64,000 nt of DNA from Streptomyces tendae (GTDB taxonomy: Bacteria; Actinomycetota; Actinomycetes; Streptomycetales; Streptomycetaceae): the NCBI RefSeq assembly GCF_014650435.1, contig NZ_BMUY01000007.1:310001-374000 (forward strand). Direction: 5' to 3'. Position 1 is the stretch's first letter. Every line of letters starts with the position of its first letter. A model generated the notes under the pieces. That model did not search any database. It was not told where the DNA came from and worked only from the letters and a program-made list of their open reading frames with translations. Below, in pieces: positions 17,688-26,939 of this stretch. The position numbers and the translations under genes are program-made.

Positions 17688-18378
17688 GCGGGCCAGCCGC
17701 CGGTGGTCCCTGACGCGGTGCCATGGTGAGCCTGCGCCTGCGCCTGTGCCTTGGCCGGGTGTCGCGCCGGCCGGTGTCCGGGACCGGGACGTCGCGCCGG
17801 CCGGTGTCCGGGACCGGACGTTGCGCCGCACCAGGCCGAAGAGGTCCGCTGGGGTGCAGCGGTGCCTCGCGGGTGGGGAGGTGGCCGCGGGGTGCCGGGC
17901 ACGTCAGTGAGCCTTTGGCAGCCTGGGGCTGAGGCGTGACGAAGGGCGGGGACGGTCTCCACGGTGGCGGTGGCCCGGTTGGTGCTGCAGCGCAGTTTCC
18001 GCGCACGGCGCCGGCCCTTCAGGGCGGCCTGGCTTGCTCGCCGGGCAGCGGGTTGCGGCCCGGGTGCTGCCCTGCCGGCGCTGCCGCAGCGTGGGACGCC
18101 GACGGAGGACGGGCGTCCGGGCGGTGCCGCCGGCGTCTCGACATGCCTTGTCCGTCCGGCACTTCGCCTCCGCGTCGCCGGGGGAGGGGGAGTCATCGGC
18201 GGCGCCCGTGCCGTGGCGAGCGCCCGCAGCGGTGGGTGAGGCCGTCGGCAGCCGGCCTGCCGTTCATCGGCGGTGGCCTGCCACGCCGGGCTTGCACCGG
18301 GACATGGGGGGCGTCGGCGCGGCTGAGAGCTGCCGCGGATCTGCGCACCGGCCGGTGGGCGGTCGGTGCGGGCCCGGT
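17688..18378. other. Gene-free, very GC-rich stretch with a direct repeat
   Basis: About 690 bp with no family-like protein on either strand. It contains two near-perfect direct copies of a 28-30 bp unit at 17761-17818. Codon-like bias occurs in several frames at once, as expected for noncoding GC-rich DNA. Confidence 0.5.
17761..17818. repeat. Two direct copies of a 28-30 bp unit
   Basis: GTCGCGCCGGCCGGTGTCCG followed by GGACCGG is repeated head to tail, the second copy two bases shorter. No function is visible. Confidence 0.75.
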
Positions 18379-19521
18379 CTACCGGTTCGCGGCTTCGCGA
18401 GTGGAGGTCCGGTGCGTGCGGCCGACCGCGCGGCCCACCGTGTTGCGCACGGCGAGGCCCGGCCGGGTGCGGGGCACCATGAGCCTGGAGAGCAGCCCGA
18501 CGCGTCGCTGCCGCGGGCCTGTCTCACGGCGGAGCCGTGACTCGTAGGCGGCGAAGGCGCGGGCGTGGTCGCCGGGTTGGGCGGCGAGCTCTTGTGCGAG
18601 GGCGTACGCGCCCGCCATCGCCATGCTGGACCCGTCGCCCAGCAGGGCTGTCGCGGCCGCTGCGTCCCCGAGGAGTACGACCCGTCCGCGGGACCACGAG
18701 GGCACCCGGACGGTGGTCAGGGGGTCGAAGTACGGAGCCGGGTGGCCGAGGAAGGCTGCCACGAGTTCCGGTGCCCGCCACCGCACGTCGGCGTAGGCGT
18801 CGGCCACGGTCTGCTTGTGGAGGGCGACGTTCTTGCGGTCGTGGGGCGCCGGCCGTGCGGCCCGGAAGGTGAAGATCGCGAGCGGGGTGGTCCGCGAGGG
18901 GTGGAGGACCAGCATCCGGTTCGGCACGGTCAGCATCGTCATCTCGGTCGGGTCCTCGACGGCGTCGGGTTCCAGCGGGACGGTCGCGCCGTACAGGCCA
19001 AGGTCGCTCGCGAACTGCCGCTCGGGGCCGAATACCAGGCGCCGTACGGTGGAGTGCATCCCGTCGGCACCGACTACCAGGTCGAAGCGCCGTGGCGCGG
19101 ACCGCCGGAAGGTGACGTCCACCCCGTCTTCGTCCTGGTCGAGAGCGGTGACGGTGTCGTCGAACACGAACTCGGCCCCGGTCTGCGCCGACCGGTGGAG
19201 CACCTCGGACAGGTCGGCCCGGGTCACCTCGACGGTCGGAGCCTTGTCCGAGGTGAGCGGGAGCTGCAGGATTCGCCTGCCGCCGGCATCGAGCAGGGTC
19301 AGCGACTGGTTGCGGGTGGCGAGCTCGCGGAGCTGCGGGAGGATGCCCATGCGCTCGGCGACCGGGATCGCGGGCCCCTTCACGACGATCGCGCTGCCGC
19401 CGGAGCGCAGCTGCCGGGCGTGTTCGACGACCGTCGGCCGGTATCCGTTGCGGGAGAGCCAGTACGCGAGTGCGGGCCCTGCGATTCCGGCACCGACTAT
19501 CAGCACCTCGGGCTTCTTCAT
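18379..19521 (-). CDS. FAD-dependent monooxygenase (PHBH/TetX fold)
   Basis: 380 residues with the three motifs of group A flavin monooxygenases: the N-terminal Rossmann VGAGIAGPALAYWL, the VVGADGMHSTVRR motif about 150 residues in, and VVLLGDAAAATALLGDGSSMAMAGA contacting FAD ribitol. These enzymes hydroxylate aromatics or inactivate aromatic drugs using NAD(P)H and oxygen. The ATG at 19521 follows GAGAGG. It is divergent from an ArsR regulator over two repeated operators, so it is probably induced by its substrate. It may be a drug-modifying resistance enzyme. Confidence 0.88.
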   Translation of the reverse strand: MKKPEVLIVGAGIAGPALAYWLSRNGYRPTVVEHARQLRSGGSAIVVKGPAIPVAERMGILPQLRELATRNQSLTLLDAGGRRILQLPLTSDKAPTVEVTRADLSEVLHRSAQTGAEFVFDDTVTALDQDEDGVDVTFRRSAPRRFDLVVGADGMHSTVRRLVFGPERQFASDLGLYGATVPLEPDAVEDPTEMTMLTVPNRMLVLHPSRTTPLAIFTFRAARPAPHDRKNVALHKQTVADAYADVRWRAPELVAAFLGHPAPYFDPLTTVRVPSWSRGRVVLLGDAAAATALLGDGSSMAMAGAYALAQELAAQPGDHARAFAAYESRLRRETGPRQRRVGLLSRLMVPRTRPGLAVRNTVGRAVGRTHRTSTREAANR

Positions 19522-19621
19522 GACGATGACCTCTCGGAGTTCGGAGTGTCGATGCCCAGGTCCCCGGCGGGTGCCGGGCCGGGCCTGAGGGAGCGGCGGC
19601 ACGGGGAGGGGCAACCGGACC

Positions 19622-19687
19622 CAGGTACGATCATTTCCGTACCTCAGGGAAGCATGCCCTTCAGGTACGATGCAAGTCATACCTGAA
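19622..19687. promoter_or_regulatory. Two AGGTACG palindromes (ArsR operators)
   Basis: CAGGTACG...CCGTACCT at 19622-19644 and TTCAGGTA...TACCTGAA at 19660-19687 share AGGTA/TACCT arms. They lie between the monooxygenase start and the ArsR start and should be the binding sites of that ArsR. Confidence 0.78.
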
Positions 19688-19698
19688 GGAGGTGCGGC

Positions 19699-20034
19699 GT
19701 GGCCGGGAGGAACCTGGTCGGCCCAAAGGCCGATGCGCTCGATCTGGGCGCGGTGTTTCGCGCCCTCGCCGACGAGCACCGTCGTTCGGTGATGACGCAG
19801 CTGGCAGCCGACCGCAGCGACAGTGAGCGGGGCTGCAACTCGTTCGATCTTCCGATCTCGAAGCAGACCCAGACCCACCACTTCCGGGTCCTGCGCGAGG
19901 CAGGTCTCATTGACGAGATCGACTACGGCAACCGCAAGGGCATCCGACTGCGACGCGCGGACATCGAGAAGAGATTCCCCGGGCTGCTCACGCTCCTGGG
20001 CGAAGACTCCCCGGGCGGTACTGCTCCCCGCTGA
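19699..20034 (+). CDS. ArsR family winged-helix regulator
   Basis: 111 residues from a GTG start with GGAGG upstream. A winged helix is visible (VFRALADEHRRSVMTQL, then ISKQTQTHHFRVLREAGLI). There is no metal-binding CxC pair, so it likely senses an organic ligand or works by autorepression. Palindromes ahead of it face the divergent flavin monooxygenase, its probable target. Confidence 0.87.
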   Translation: MAGRNLVGPKADALDLGAVFRALADEHRRSVMTQLAADRSDSERGCNSFDLPISKQTQTHHFRVLREAGLIDEIDYGNRKGIRLRRADIEKRFPGLLTLLGEDSPGGTAPR

Positions 20035-21147
20035 GCACACCGGAGGGGAGCCCGGGTTGAGCCGCGAGCCCGGCCGGACCCAGCCCGCGCCCGGCTCGCA
20101 GGCAGCCGGACACGACGCGGACACACAGGGGACCGGTGCCGCATCGACCACCGCCCCGCACCCGTGACCGGCGCCGAACCCTTCCGCACACCCACACCTG
20201 CACCCACACCCGCACCTGCACCCGCACCCGCTGAGGTTTCCTCAATCTGCATGCGGAGCAGGACCACCGGGGGAGAGGGCGGGGCCCGGCCACAGAGAAG
20301 CTCCCGGCAGACGGGTGCGCGTCGAGTCCAAGCCGTCCTGCCAGGAGCTATCCGCAGGCTGGCCCACCCAGCCGCCCCGCAGACAGGAGCCGGCACCAAA
20401 GGCGAGGTGGCCACGAACGGCTCGTCCTGCGCGAGAGGGCCCGGACCGGATCCTCCGGTGGACTGTTCGTGGGGCTCGGCGCCGTCGCCTGGCGCCGTGA
20501 TGTGGATGCGGGCTTGCACACGTGCCTGCCGACGGCTTTCGGCTTTCGCCGAGGCGTCTGAGGGGGTGTGTGACGGCTTCAGCTGGGTGCTGCCGGTGCA
20601 TGGTGTTCCGTGGCAGCGCGGTTCTTGACTGGCTGTCCGTAGTGGTGACTGAAGGGCTGTGTCACGTGCCGGGGTGGCGGGCGCGGACGTCCGCGGTGAG
20701 GGCAGCCTGCAGGGTTCCCCGTCTGGGCTGGTGCGTTCGGCCGGCGGACAGGCTCTCCTGAAGCCCCCGCCCCTCGCCCCCTGCGCCCCCGTCCTGTGGC
20801 CCGCACGCCCGCACCTCGGTTCCGACACAGCGGCAGTCCCTCACCCTGTGCGGTCTCTCGGTTTGGAGTCGGTGGTGGTGAGAGCCGGTGTTGGTGGTCG
20901 GGTGGTCGGGTGGTCGGGTGGTTGGGTGGTTGGGTGGTTGGTGTATTGGTGCTGGTCAGTGGGGTGTTGAAGGGGGGGCTGGCAGTGTTATGGGGCGGGA
21001 GTCTGGTGGCTGGGATGGCTGTCGTGGGGGCTTTGTCGTATGGCAGCTGGTGCTGTCTCAGGTTCGTGAGTTCTTGTGCGCTGGCTGGGGGCTGGGCCGG
21101 TGTGATCGTGGGGGGCAAGAGGTGGGGGCCGGTCGTGGGCCTGTGCT
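20035..21147. other. Gene-free stretch with simple repeats
   Basis: Over 1.1 kb with no family-like protein. It has CACCCR-type simple repeats near 20184-20234 and an 8-bp tandem repeat at 20894-20940. Open frames are rich in Arg/Pro or Gly/Val, as in noncoding GC-rich DNA. It borders transposon debris to the right. Confidence 0.5.
20894..20940. repeat. 8-bp tandem repeat GGTGGTYG
   Basis: About six consecutive copies of GGTGGTCG, the later copies reading GGTGGTTG. No gene overlaps. Confidence 0.75.
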
Positions 21148-21410
21148 GCTGAGGGCGTTGGTGGTGCGTCGTCTGCTGGAGCGGCAGCAGGCGGGGCGGG
21201 GGGGCCATGCGGCATGTGCGTGCGGTTGCTGAGACGGTGGGTGTTTCGGAGCGTACGGTCTGGCGCTGGTTGGAGAGGGCGAGGGCGACCGGGTGGGTCA
21301 GGCGCCGGTCCGGCAGGGGTGCGTGGTGTCGGGCGAGGTGTGGGAGTTGCTGGGTGAGGCGGGGGGAATGTCTCGGTGCTGAGGCGTCGGCTGGTGGCTG
21401 GCGGTGGTGA
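21148..21410 (+). pseudogene. Transposase-like helix-turn-helix fragment
   Basis: Two adjoining frames give VVRRLLERQQAG and then HVRAVAETVGVSERTVWRWLERARATGWVRR. This is the N-terminal DNA-binding region of Mu/Tn5053-like transposases that are usually followed by an integrase core. The core is missing. It sits just before an AAA ATPase remnant, the usual partner of such transposases. Confidence 0.6.
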
Positions 21411-22431
21411 GGTGCCCGTTCCGTCGATGTCGAGGTGGTGTCGGGTGATCCGCAGGGGCCGTCGGGCGGGGCGGGCTTTGTCGACCGGGCGGGTGTCTGA
21501 GGTGGCCGGGTTGCGTCGGCCGGATTCCCTCGGCGAGCTGGGCCTGGACGTGGTGGCCGGGAAGGGTGTGGGTGGGCAGGTGTTTCTGCGGGAGCAGCAG
21601 CACCTGGCGCAGGTCCCGGTTCTGGTTCCGGATGCTCAGGTGGTGCATACGCCTGCCGTTCGGTCGGTGCTGGGGACGGTTGCGCTCGTGGCTGCGGTGG
21701 GGGCGGTGGTGTGTCTTTACGGTGACGCCGGCCGGGGCAAGACCGTTGCGTTGCAGTACGTGCTGTCCCAGTTGCCGTATCCGGCCCGGGTCTGTCGGGT
21801 TTACGTCGGTGTGCACGCGACGGTTCCCGGGCTGCGCCGGGTGCTCGTGGACGTTCTGGAGCTGGGGAGGCGTCTGCCGCGCGGGGCGGGGGAGGCCGGC
21901 CTGATGCTGGTGAACGCATTGCGGCAGCCGCGTGTGCTGGTGCTGGACGAGGCGCTGCGTCTTCCGGGGCCGGCGCCTGGAGTTTCTGCGCGGGCTGTGG
22001 GACCACCCGGACACGGACATGGCGCTCCTTTTGGCGGGTGCGGGCAGTGAACGGGCGCTGCGTCGGGTGCCCGCGCCGGCGTCTCGGGTGCTGACCTGGG
22101 AGTTGGTGCCGCGTCTTCGCCCGGGCGAGGTGTCAGTGGCGGTGGCGGCCTTCCACCCGCTGTGGGGGGTCGTGAGCGAGGACGATGTCGTGTGGGTGGA
22201 CGAGCATGTGGGCCACGGCAATTTCCGGACGTGGGCGAAGCTCACCTCGCACCTGCCGGCCGAGCTCTACGGCAAGAGCCGGCAGGTGGTGGACCGCCGG
22301 TTGCTGGAGCGGGCCTGCGCACGGCTCATGGGGCCGCTGTGGCCAGCGCCTCCGGTCCGGGAGAGGCCGGCGGCCAGGAGGACGGTCCGCACGCGCGGGG
22401 AGGTCTGCCGGTCTCCTTCAAGCTCACCTGA
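21376..22431 (+). pseudogene. Transposon AAA ATPase (TniB/IstB-like), frameshifted
   Basis: The first frame has a Walker A motif (LYGDAGRGKT) and Walker B (RVLVLDEA), then goes out of phase near 21965. The second frame continues with LEFLRGLWDHPDTDMALLLAGAGSERALRR, sensor-like and lid regions, and HVGHGNFRTWAKL. This is the ATP-dependent target-selection subunit that pairs with Mu-type transposases. A second frame change may occur near the end. The element is dead; it shows past transposition at the left edge of the biosynthetic cluster. Confidence 0.75.
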
Positions 22432-22545
22432 TCGACCGCCTTGCGGGGTGACCGGCGCCGTACGGGAGTGTCCAGCCGGACGCGTCAGGGCGACGGCTCA
22501 CCCGCGGCGCCTGGTCCGTCACCCTGTAGGCCGGGAGGCTGACTC

Positions 22546-22740
22546 ATGCATGGCCCCGCTCCTCTGGCCGGTGCGGACGGGCCACTGGTGGATCGGGAGT
22601 TATATCTGCCGAAGTCCTGGACGACGGACCGGGATCGCTGCGAGGCGGCGAAGATACCCGACGACCGCGACTTCTTCGACGCGCCGCGGCGGCCCAAATC
22701 GCCCCGCCGTGATCGGTGCAGCAGCCTCATCCCGGAGAGC
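22546..22740 (+). pseudogene. IS701-type transposase fragment
   Basis: The frame encodes GPLVDRELYLPKSWTTDRDRC, the conserved block of IS701-family DDE transposases around the second Asp, followed by a short degenerate tail. Nothing else of the element is present. It abuts the 3' end of the cluster seryl-tRNA synthetase gene and marks the left border. Confidence 0.8.
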
Positions 22741-22754
22741 GACGCCGATATGGC

Positions 22755-24035
22755 TCAGTGGGTCGTTCCGTCGGGGTTGATCGTGTGGAATCCGGTGTAG
22801 GGGGTGAGGGCTGGAGGGATTGCGATCGAGCCGTCGGCGCGCTGGTTCTGTTCGAGGAGTGCCACCACTGTCCTGCCGATGGGAAGTCCCGAGCCGTTGA
22901 GTGTGGCCGCGTACTCCTTCGTGTCGCCTCGCTTGACCCGTATGCCGGCTCTGCGTCCCTGGAAGTCTCCGCAGTCGGATACGGAGGAGATCTCGCGGAA
23001 ACACTGTTGGCTCGGCAGCCAGACCTCAAGGTCGTAGGTACGGCGGGCGGAGAAGCCGAGGTCGCTTGCGCGAAGGTCTATGACCCGATAGTGCAGACCA
23101 AGGCGTTGGAGGCACTCTTCGGCGTGGGACAGCAGGAGTTGGAGCTGTTCTTCCGCGTCCTGCAGGAGGCACAGACGCACAAGTTCCACCTTGGCGAATT
23201 GGTGGAGACGGATCACTCCGCGGGTGTCCCGGCCGTAGGACCCGGCCTCGGAACGGAAGCACGCCGTGTGGGCGGTGAGACGCAGCGGGAGGTCGTCCGC
23301 AGCCAGAGTCTCTTTGCCGTAGAGGTTGACCAGGGGTACTTCCGCAGTGGGGATCAGATACAGGTGACGGTCCGCGACCTTGGTGGCGAACAGGTCGTCA
23401 GCGAACTTGGGCAGCTGGCCCGTTCCCGTCATTGTCTCCGATGTCACGAGGTGCGGGACGCTGTGCTCGATGTACCGGTGCTCTTCGGTGTGCAGATCCA
23501 GCAGGAAGGAGGTCAGCGCGCGTTCGAGCCGTGCGCCGGCACCGCGGAACACCGCGAAGCGGGATCCGGACAGCTTGCTGGCCCGGGGCAGGTCGAGGAG
23601 GCCTGCGGACGTGGCCAGGTCGACGTGGTCGCGCGGTTCAAAATCGAAGGTCGGCCGGCGTCCCCACCGCCGGACCTCGACTGGCGGGTCGTCCGGGCCG
23701 CCCCTGGGGGTTTCGCTCACGGGAATATTGGGCACTGCCAGCAGGAAGGCGCTCAACTCGCCATCGGCGGCCCGCTGTTCCTCGTCCGCCAGCTGAACCC
23801 GGCGCTTCAGCTCTTTCGCGGTGTCGAGGTCGAGCTGATCCCTGGCACCGCGTTGCTCCGCCAGCTTGCGGGTGACTGAGTTGAGTCGTCCACGCAGGGA
23901 GTCCTTGTGCGCGATGGCCTTTGCGCGTCGCTGAACGAGCTTTTTCAGGGTTTCTGTGTCAAGGACGTAACGGCGTCTGCTTAACCGTTGTTCGGCTTGC
24001 GTGTCCGGACGCAGCAGGTCCTGAGGGTCGTGCAC
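22755..24035 (-). CDS. serS: Seryl-tRNA synthetase, cluster copy (VlmL-like)
   Basis: 426 residues from a GTG at 24035, seven bases after AAGGAG. It has an N-terminal coiled-coil tRNA arm (about 25-105, KLVQRRAKAIAHKDSLRGRL) that reads the long variable arm of tRNA-Ser. Class II motifs follow: motif 2 in TACFRSEAGSYGRDTRG with HQFAKVE, and motif 3 in NGSGLPIGRT. The N-terminus (VHDPQDLLRPD) is divergent from the housekeeping type. Valanimycin producers carry a second SerRS (VlmL) that makes seryl-tRNA for VlmA; this one lies in the same context. A tRNA-Ser-like gene lies 114 bp upstream on the same strand. Confidence 0.92.
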   Translation of the reverse strand: MHDPQDLLRPDTQAEQRLSRRRYVLDTETLKKLVQRRAKAIAHKDSLRGRLNSVTRKLAEQRGARDQLDLDTAKELKRRVQLADEEQRAADGELSAFLLAVPNIPVSETPRGGPDDPPVEVRRWGRRPTFDFEPRDHVDLATSAGLLDLPRASKLSGSRFAVFRGAGARLERALTSFLLDLHTEEHRYIEHSVPHLVTSETMTGTGQLPKFADDLFATKVADRHLYLIPTAEVPLVNLYGKETLAADDLPLRLTAHTACFRSEAGSYGRDTRGVIRLHQFAKVELVRLCLLQDAEEQLQLLLSHAEECLQRLGLHYRVIDLRASDLGFSARRTYDLEVWLPSQQCFREISSVSDCGDFQGRRAGIRVKRGDTKEYAATLNGSGLPIGRTVVALLEQNQRADGSIAIPPALTPYTGFHTINPDGTTH

Positions 24036-24148
24036 GATTTCTCCTTGAGCGGCGAGGGCGCTTTCGGGCAATCGGGCCAGCCGGTCGAGGCCTGTGCCGA
24101 CGAGGACCGGTCGGGCCACGACGACATGCAGGGCAGTCCCCGGAGATT

Positions 24149-24237
<89 letters not shown>

Positions 24238-24280
24238 CTGTAGCGTTCCCGCGATCCATTCGCTGGCGCGCTGTTGGTGA

Positions 24281-24326
24281 ATAGTCTGCCCCCATGGCTC
24301 TGACCGCCTCCTGACTCCCTGCTGAC
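24281..24326 (-). promoter_or_regulatory. SARP-type repeats, promoter of tRNA-serS unit
   Basis: On the minus strand GTCAGCA, GTCAGGA and GTCAGAG are spaced exactly 11 bp (plus-strand CTGAC at 24300, 24311, 24322). A weak -10-like GACTAT lies at 24281-24286. The same repeat type occurs at five other promoters of the cluster. Confidence 0.75.
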
Positions 24327-24870
24327 AGCACGGTCTTCAGGTCGGAGGCATTCCTGAGCGGGTGTGCCGGCGGCCCCGCGCTCCGCAGGACGAAGTCGGT
24401 GAAGCCCGGGTCGTGGCGGTCACCGGGTGCCCGGGGGCAACCGTGACGTCCGCCATCGCTTCAGATGCTGCCGCCACCCTTGCGAATACGGGCGGTCCGC
24501 GTGTGCAGTCGATGCCCTGACCGGCATCTTCACCTGTCCAAGGGGCTTTGCAGCAGCCCGGCCCCGGTAACGCGGCTGTGCGGACTTCACCGTGTGCGGA
24601 GGCAGGGTGGTGTTGTCGCAATCCTGCCGGTGCAAAGGCGGGGCAGCTGCCATAATCAAGACGTGCTCGCGGAGATGGTCACGAGCAGAAGCGGTCATTG
24701 CCAGGCGTCGTCGGGCGCATCGTTGACTGCCAAGAGCACCTGATTCTGCCCCTGATGGTCGGTGTCCCCCGTATCGGCCATCAGGGGTGCACTACAAGGC
24801 GCGGGCATTGACGCTGGCTCCGAGTATCGTGCGAAACCTGCCTGGCGACAGACCGATACGGAGGCATCGC
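24327..24870. other. Gene-free stretch left of hypothetical genes
   Basis: About 540 bp with short competing frames on both strands and none with a family look or good ribosome site. It may hold relic transposase DNA, but I cannot name it. The promoter of the gene at 24871 must lie in its right part. Confidence 0.45.
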
Positions 24871-25257
24871 GTGCCAGACGATGAACAGACCGGAGCACTT
24901 GAGGAAGCCACCCGGATGATGCTGGACGCTGTCGCCGCTTATCGCATGGCGGTGGGAAGCCATTGTGAGGAATCAGCGGGCCTGCAGCTCGACAAGGCCG
25001 CCGCCATGCTCAAGCCTGATGGAACGGTTACCCGGACCCTGCGAGAACTGACGAGCCAGGAACTGGACTTCCTTGCGTACGCCGAGGAGCCTTCTTCACC
25101 GGGCAGTGTTCGCCGGCACGAACTGCCCCCGCACGACACCGAAGGTGGTGCGGAGGTGTTTGCTACCTGGCAGACGGTGTGCGAGCGATCCCGGAGAGCC
25201 ACTCAACATTTGAGCCGATCGTGCACCCGAGGGCTGCTGGAAGAGGCAGAACTGTGA
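24871..25257 (+). CDS. Hypothetical protein, 128 aa
   Basis: The GTG at 24871 is seven bases after GGAGG. The protein is acidic and helical (LEEATRMMLDAVAAYRMAV) with three cysteines and a hydrophilic C-terminal half. No signal peptide, membrane segment or known motif is visible. The next small gene follows on the same strand. It may be a small regulatory or toxin/antitoxin-type protein, but nothing proves this. Confidence 0.5.
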   Translation: MPDDEQTGALEEATRMMLDAVAAYRMAVGSHCEESAGLQLDKAAAMLKPDGTVTRTLRELTSQELDFLAYAEEPSSPGSVRRHELPPHDTEGGAEVFATWQTVCERSRRATQHLSRSCTRGLLEEAEL

Positions 25258-25390
25258 AAGGCATTGCTGCACCTCTTTGGTGAAGATGCACGCTGTGAAA
25301 CCAAGCTGCAAATTCTCCGTGATCACTGTGAGTGAATCGCCGTCGCCCTGGAGGCGCGGGAAGAACAGCATTTCAAGAACGGAGAATGTG

Positions 25391-25678
25391 ATGACTGGGC
25401 AATGGGACGACTCGGCGCGGAGAGCGGTTCAGAAGCGGGCCACGGGTATGAACCATGCGGATGCGGTGGCAGCAGAAGCCGGTTTACGGGATGTACGGCA
25501 ACGGCAGCCGAAAGCGTACTGTCTTGAATCTGCTTGGCGCCAGAACTATCTGGACTGCGAGCTCGCGGAATGGCAACGCCTGATTCGCCTGTTGAGCGAG
25601 GACGGCTTCGGCGTTTATTCGCCGGACAAGGATCCTGCTGTACGGGAACGGACACACGCGAACAGTAAGGGCGAGTGA
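25391..25678 (+). CDS. Hypothetical protein, 95 aa
   Basis: The ATG at 25391 follows GGAG at a workable distance. The sequence (MTGQWDDSARRAVQKRATG, then LESAWRQNYLDCELAEWQRLIRLL) is helical and hydrophilic with no known motif. It is convergent with cysN, whose stop lies 20 bp beyond. Confidence rests on the start region and composition only. Confidence 0.45.
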   Translation: MTGQWDDSARRAVQKRATGMNHADAVAAEAGLRDVRQRQPKAYCLESAWRQNYLDCELAEWQRLIRLLSEDGFGVYSPDKDPAVRERTHANSKGE

Positions 25679-25697
25679 ATCCCGGGAGGCGCCTGAA

Positions 25698-26939
25698 TCA
25701 GGTGACGATTCCGGCGCCCACGGTACGGTTTGTGGACTCATCGATCAGAATGAATCCGCCCATGGTCCTGTTCCGCCGGTAGGAATCGAACGTCAGCGGG
25801 ACGGTGGTGCGAAGACGGACACTGCCGATCTCGTTGACTGCAAGGCTCTTGGCCGGCTCTTCGCGCAAAGTGTTGATGTCGAGCCGGTATCCCAGCTGTC
25901 GCACCATGGCGCGCGCCGTGCGCGTGGTGTGTTTGACCGCGTACTTCTGGGTCGGGTCAAGGACCTGGCTCTCGTTCATCCAGCACACCAGGGCCTGCAA
26001 CTCCTGGGAGACCACCGGAGTGTCGTGCGGGTGACACAGCAGGTCTCCGCGGGAGATGTCGAATTCGTCGGCGAGCTCGACCGTGACGGACATGGGCGGG
26101 CGGGCTTCTGGAACGGAGCCGCTGGGCGAGTTGATCCTGGTGATTCGCGTGGTGGCACGGGAGGGCAGGACCAGCACCTCGTCGCCGGTACGCAGCACAC
26201 CGGCAGCCATCTGGCCGGCATAGCTGCGATGGTCGGTGACGCGGGTGGACTGCGGCCGGATCACGTACTGGACCGGTAGCCGGGCACCCAGGGAGTCCGT
26301 GACAGATGTGGCGGGCACGTTCTCCAGGTGTGCGAGCAGAGCAGGCCCGTCATACCACGGCATGTTCGGCGAGGGGTGTACGACGTTGTCGCCCCGCAGC
26401 GCCGACACCGGGATGACAGTGACATCCCGCGCGCCGATCTCGGCGGTGTAGTCAGTGAACTCCGCACGCAGCTCCTCGAACTGCGCCTGGCTGAAGTCGA
26501 CGAGGTCCATCTTGTTCACGCACAGGACCAGGTGCCTGACGCCCAGCAGGGTGCACAACAACGCGTGCCGGCGGCTCTGTTCCACCAGTCCCTTCCGCGC
26601 GTCGGCCAGGACGAGCGCCAGGTCGGCCGTCGAGGCTCCGGTGATCATGTTGCGGGTGTACTGGGTGTGCCCTGGCGTGTCGGCAACGATGAATTTGCGT
26701 CTCGGCGTCGAGAAATACCGGTAGGCGACGTCGATGGTGATGCCTTGTTCGCGTTCGGCGCGCAGTCCGTCGGTGAGCAAGGACAGATCGGTGTAGTCGT
26801 CGCCGCGTGCGCTGGAGACGGCCTCGATCGCGGACAGCTGATCGTCGAAGAGCGACTTCGAGTCGTACAGCAACCTGCCGATCAGGGTCGACTTCCCGTC
26901 ATCCACCGAACCGGCGGTGGCGATTCGCAGCATGTTCAT
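25698..26939 (-). CDS. cysN: Sulfate adenylyltransferase large subunit (GTPase)
   Basis: 413 residues. GTPase motifs are complete: GSVDDGKST (G1), a switch I region with ITIDVAYRYF, DTPGHTQYTRNM (G3) and NKMD (G4); EF-Tu-like beta-barrels follow. With CysD it makes adenylylsulfate (APS) from ATP and sulfate, driven by GTP hydrolysis. It lacks a fused CysC kinase domain, so PAPS for a sulfotransferase needs a kinase from elsewhere. Start and CysD stop overlap as TGATG, so translation is coupled. It lies in an operon with cysD and an antiporter. Confidence 0.95.
   Translation of the reverse strand: MNMLRIATAGSVDDGKSTLIGRLLYDSKSLFDDQLSAIEAVSSARGDDYTDLSLLTDGLRAEREQGITIDVAYRYFSTPRRKFIVADTPGHTQYTRNMITGASTADLALVLADARKGLVEQSRRHALLCTLLGVRHLVLCVNKMDLVDFSQAQFEELRAEFTDYTAEIGARDVTVIPVSALRGDNVVHPSPNMPWYDGPALLAHLENVPATSVTDSLGARLPVQYVIRPQSTRVTDHRSYAGQMAAGVLRTGDEVLVLPSRATTRITRINSPSGSVPEARPPMSVTVELADEFDISRGDLLCHPHDTPVVSQELQALVCWMNESQVLDPTQKYAVKHTTRTARAMVRQLGYRLDINTLREEPAKSLAVNEIGSVRLRTTVPLTFDSYRRNRTMGGFILIDESTNRTVGAGIVT

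Noticed and set aside
20894..20940. CRISPR-like array
   Set aside because: Simple 8-bp tandem repeat without spacers and no cas genes.
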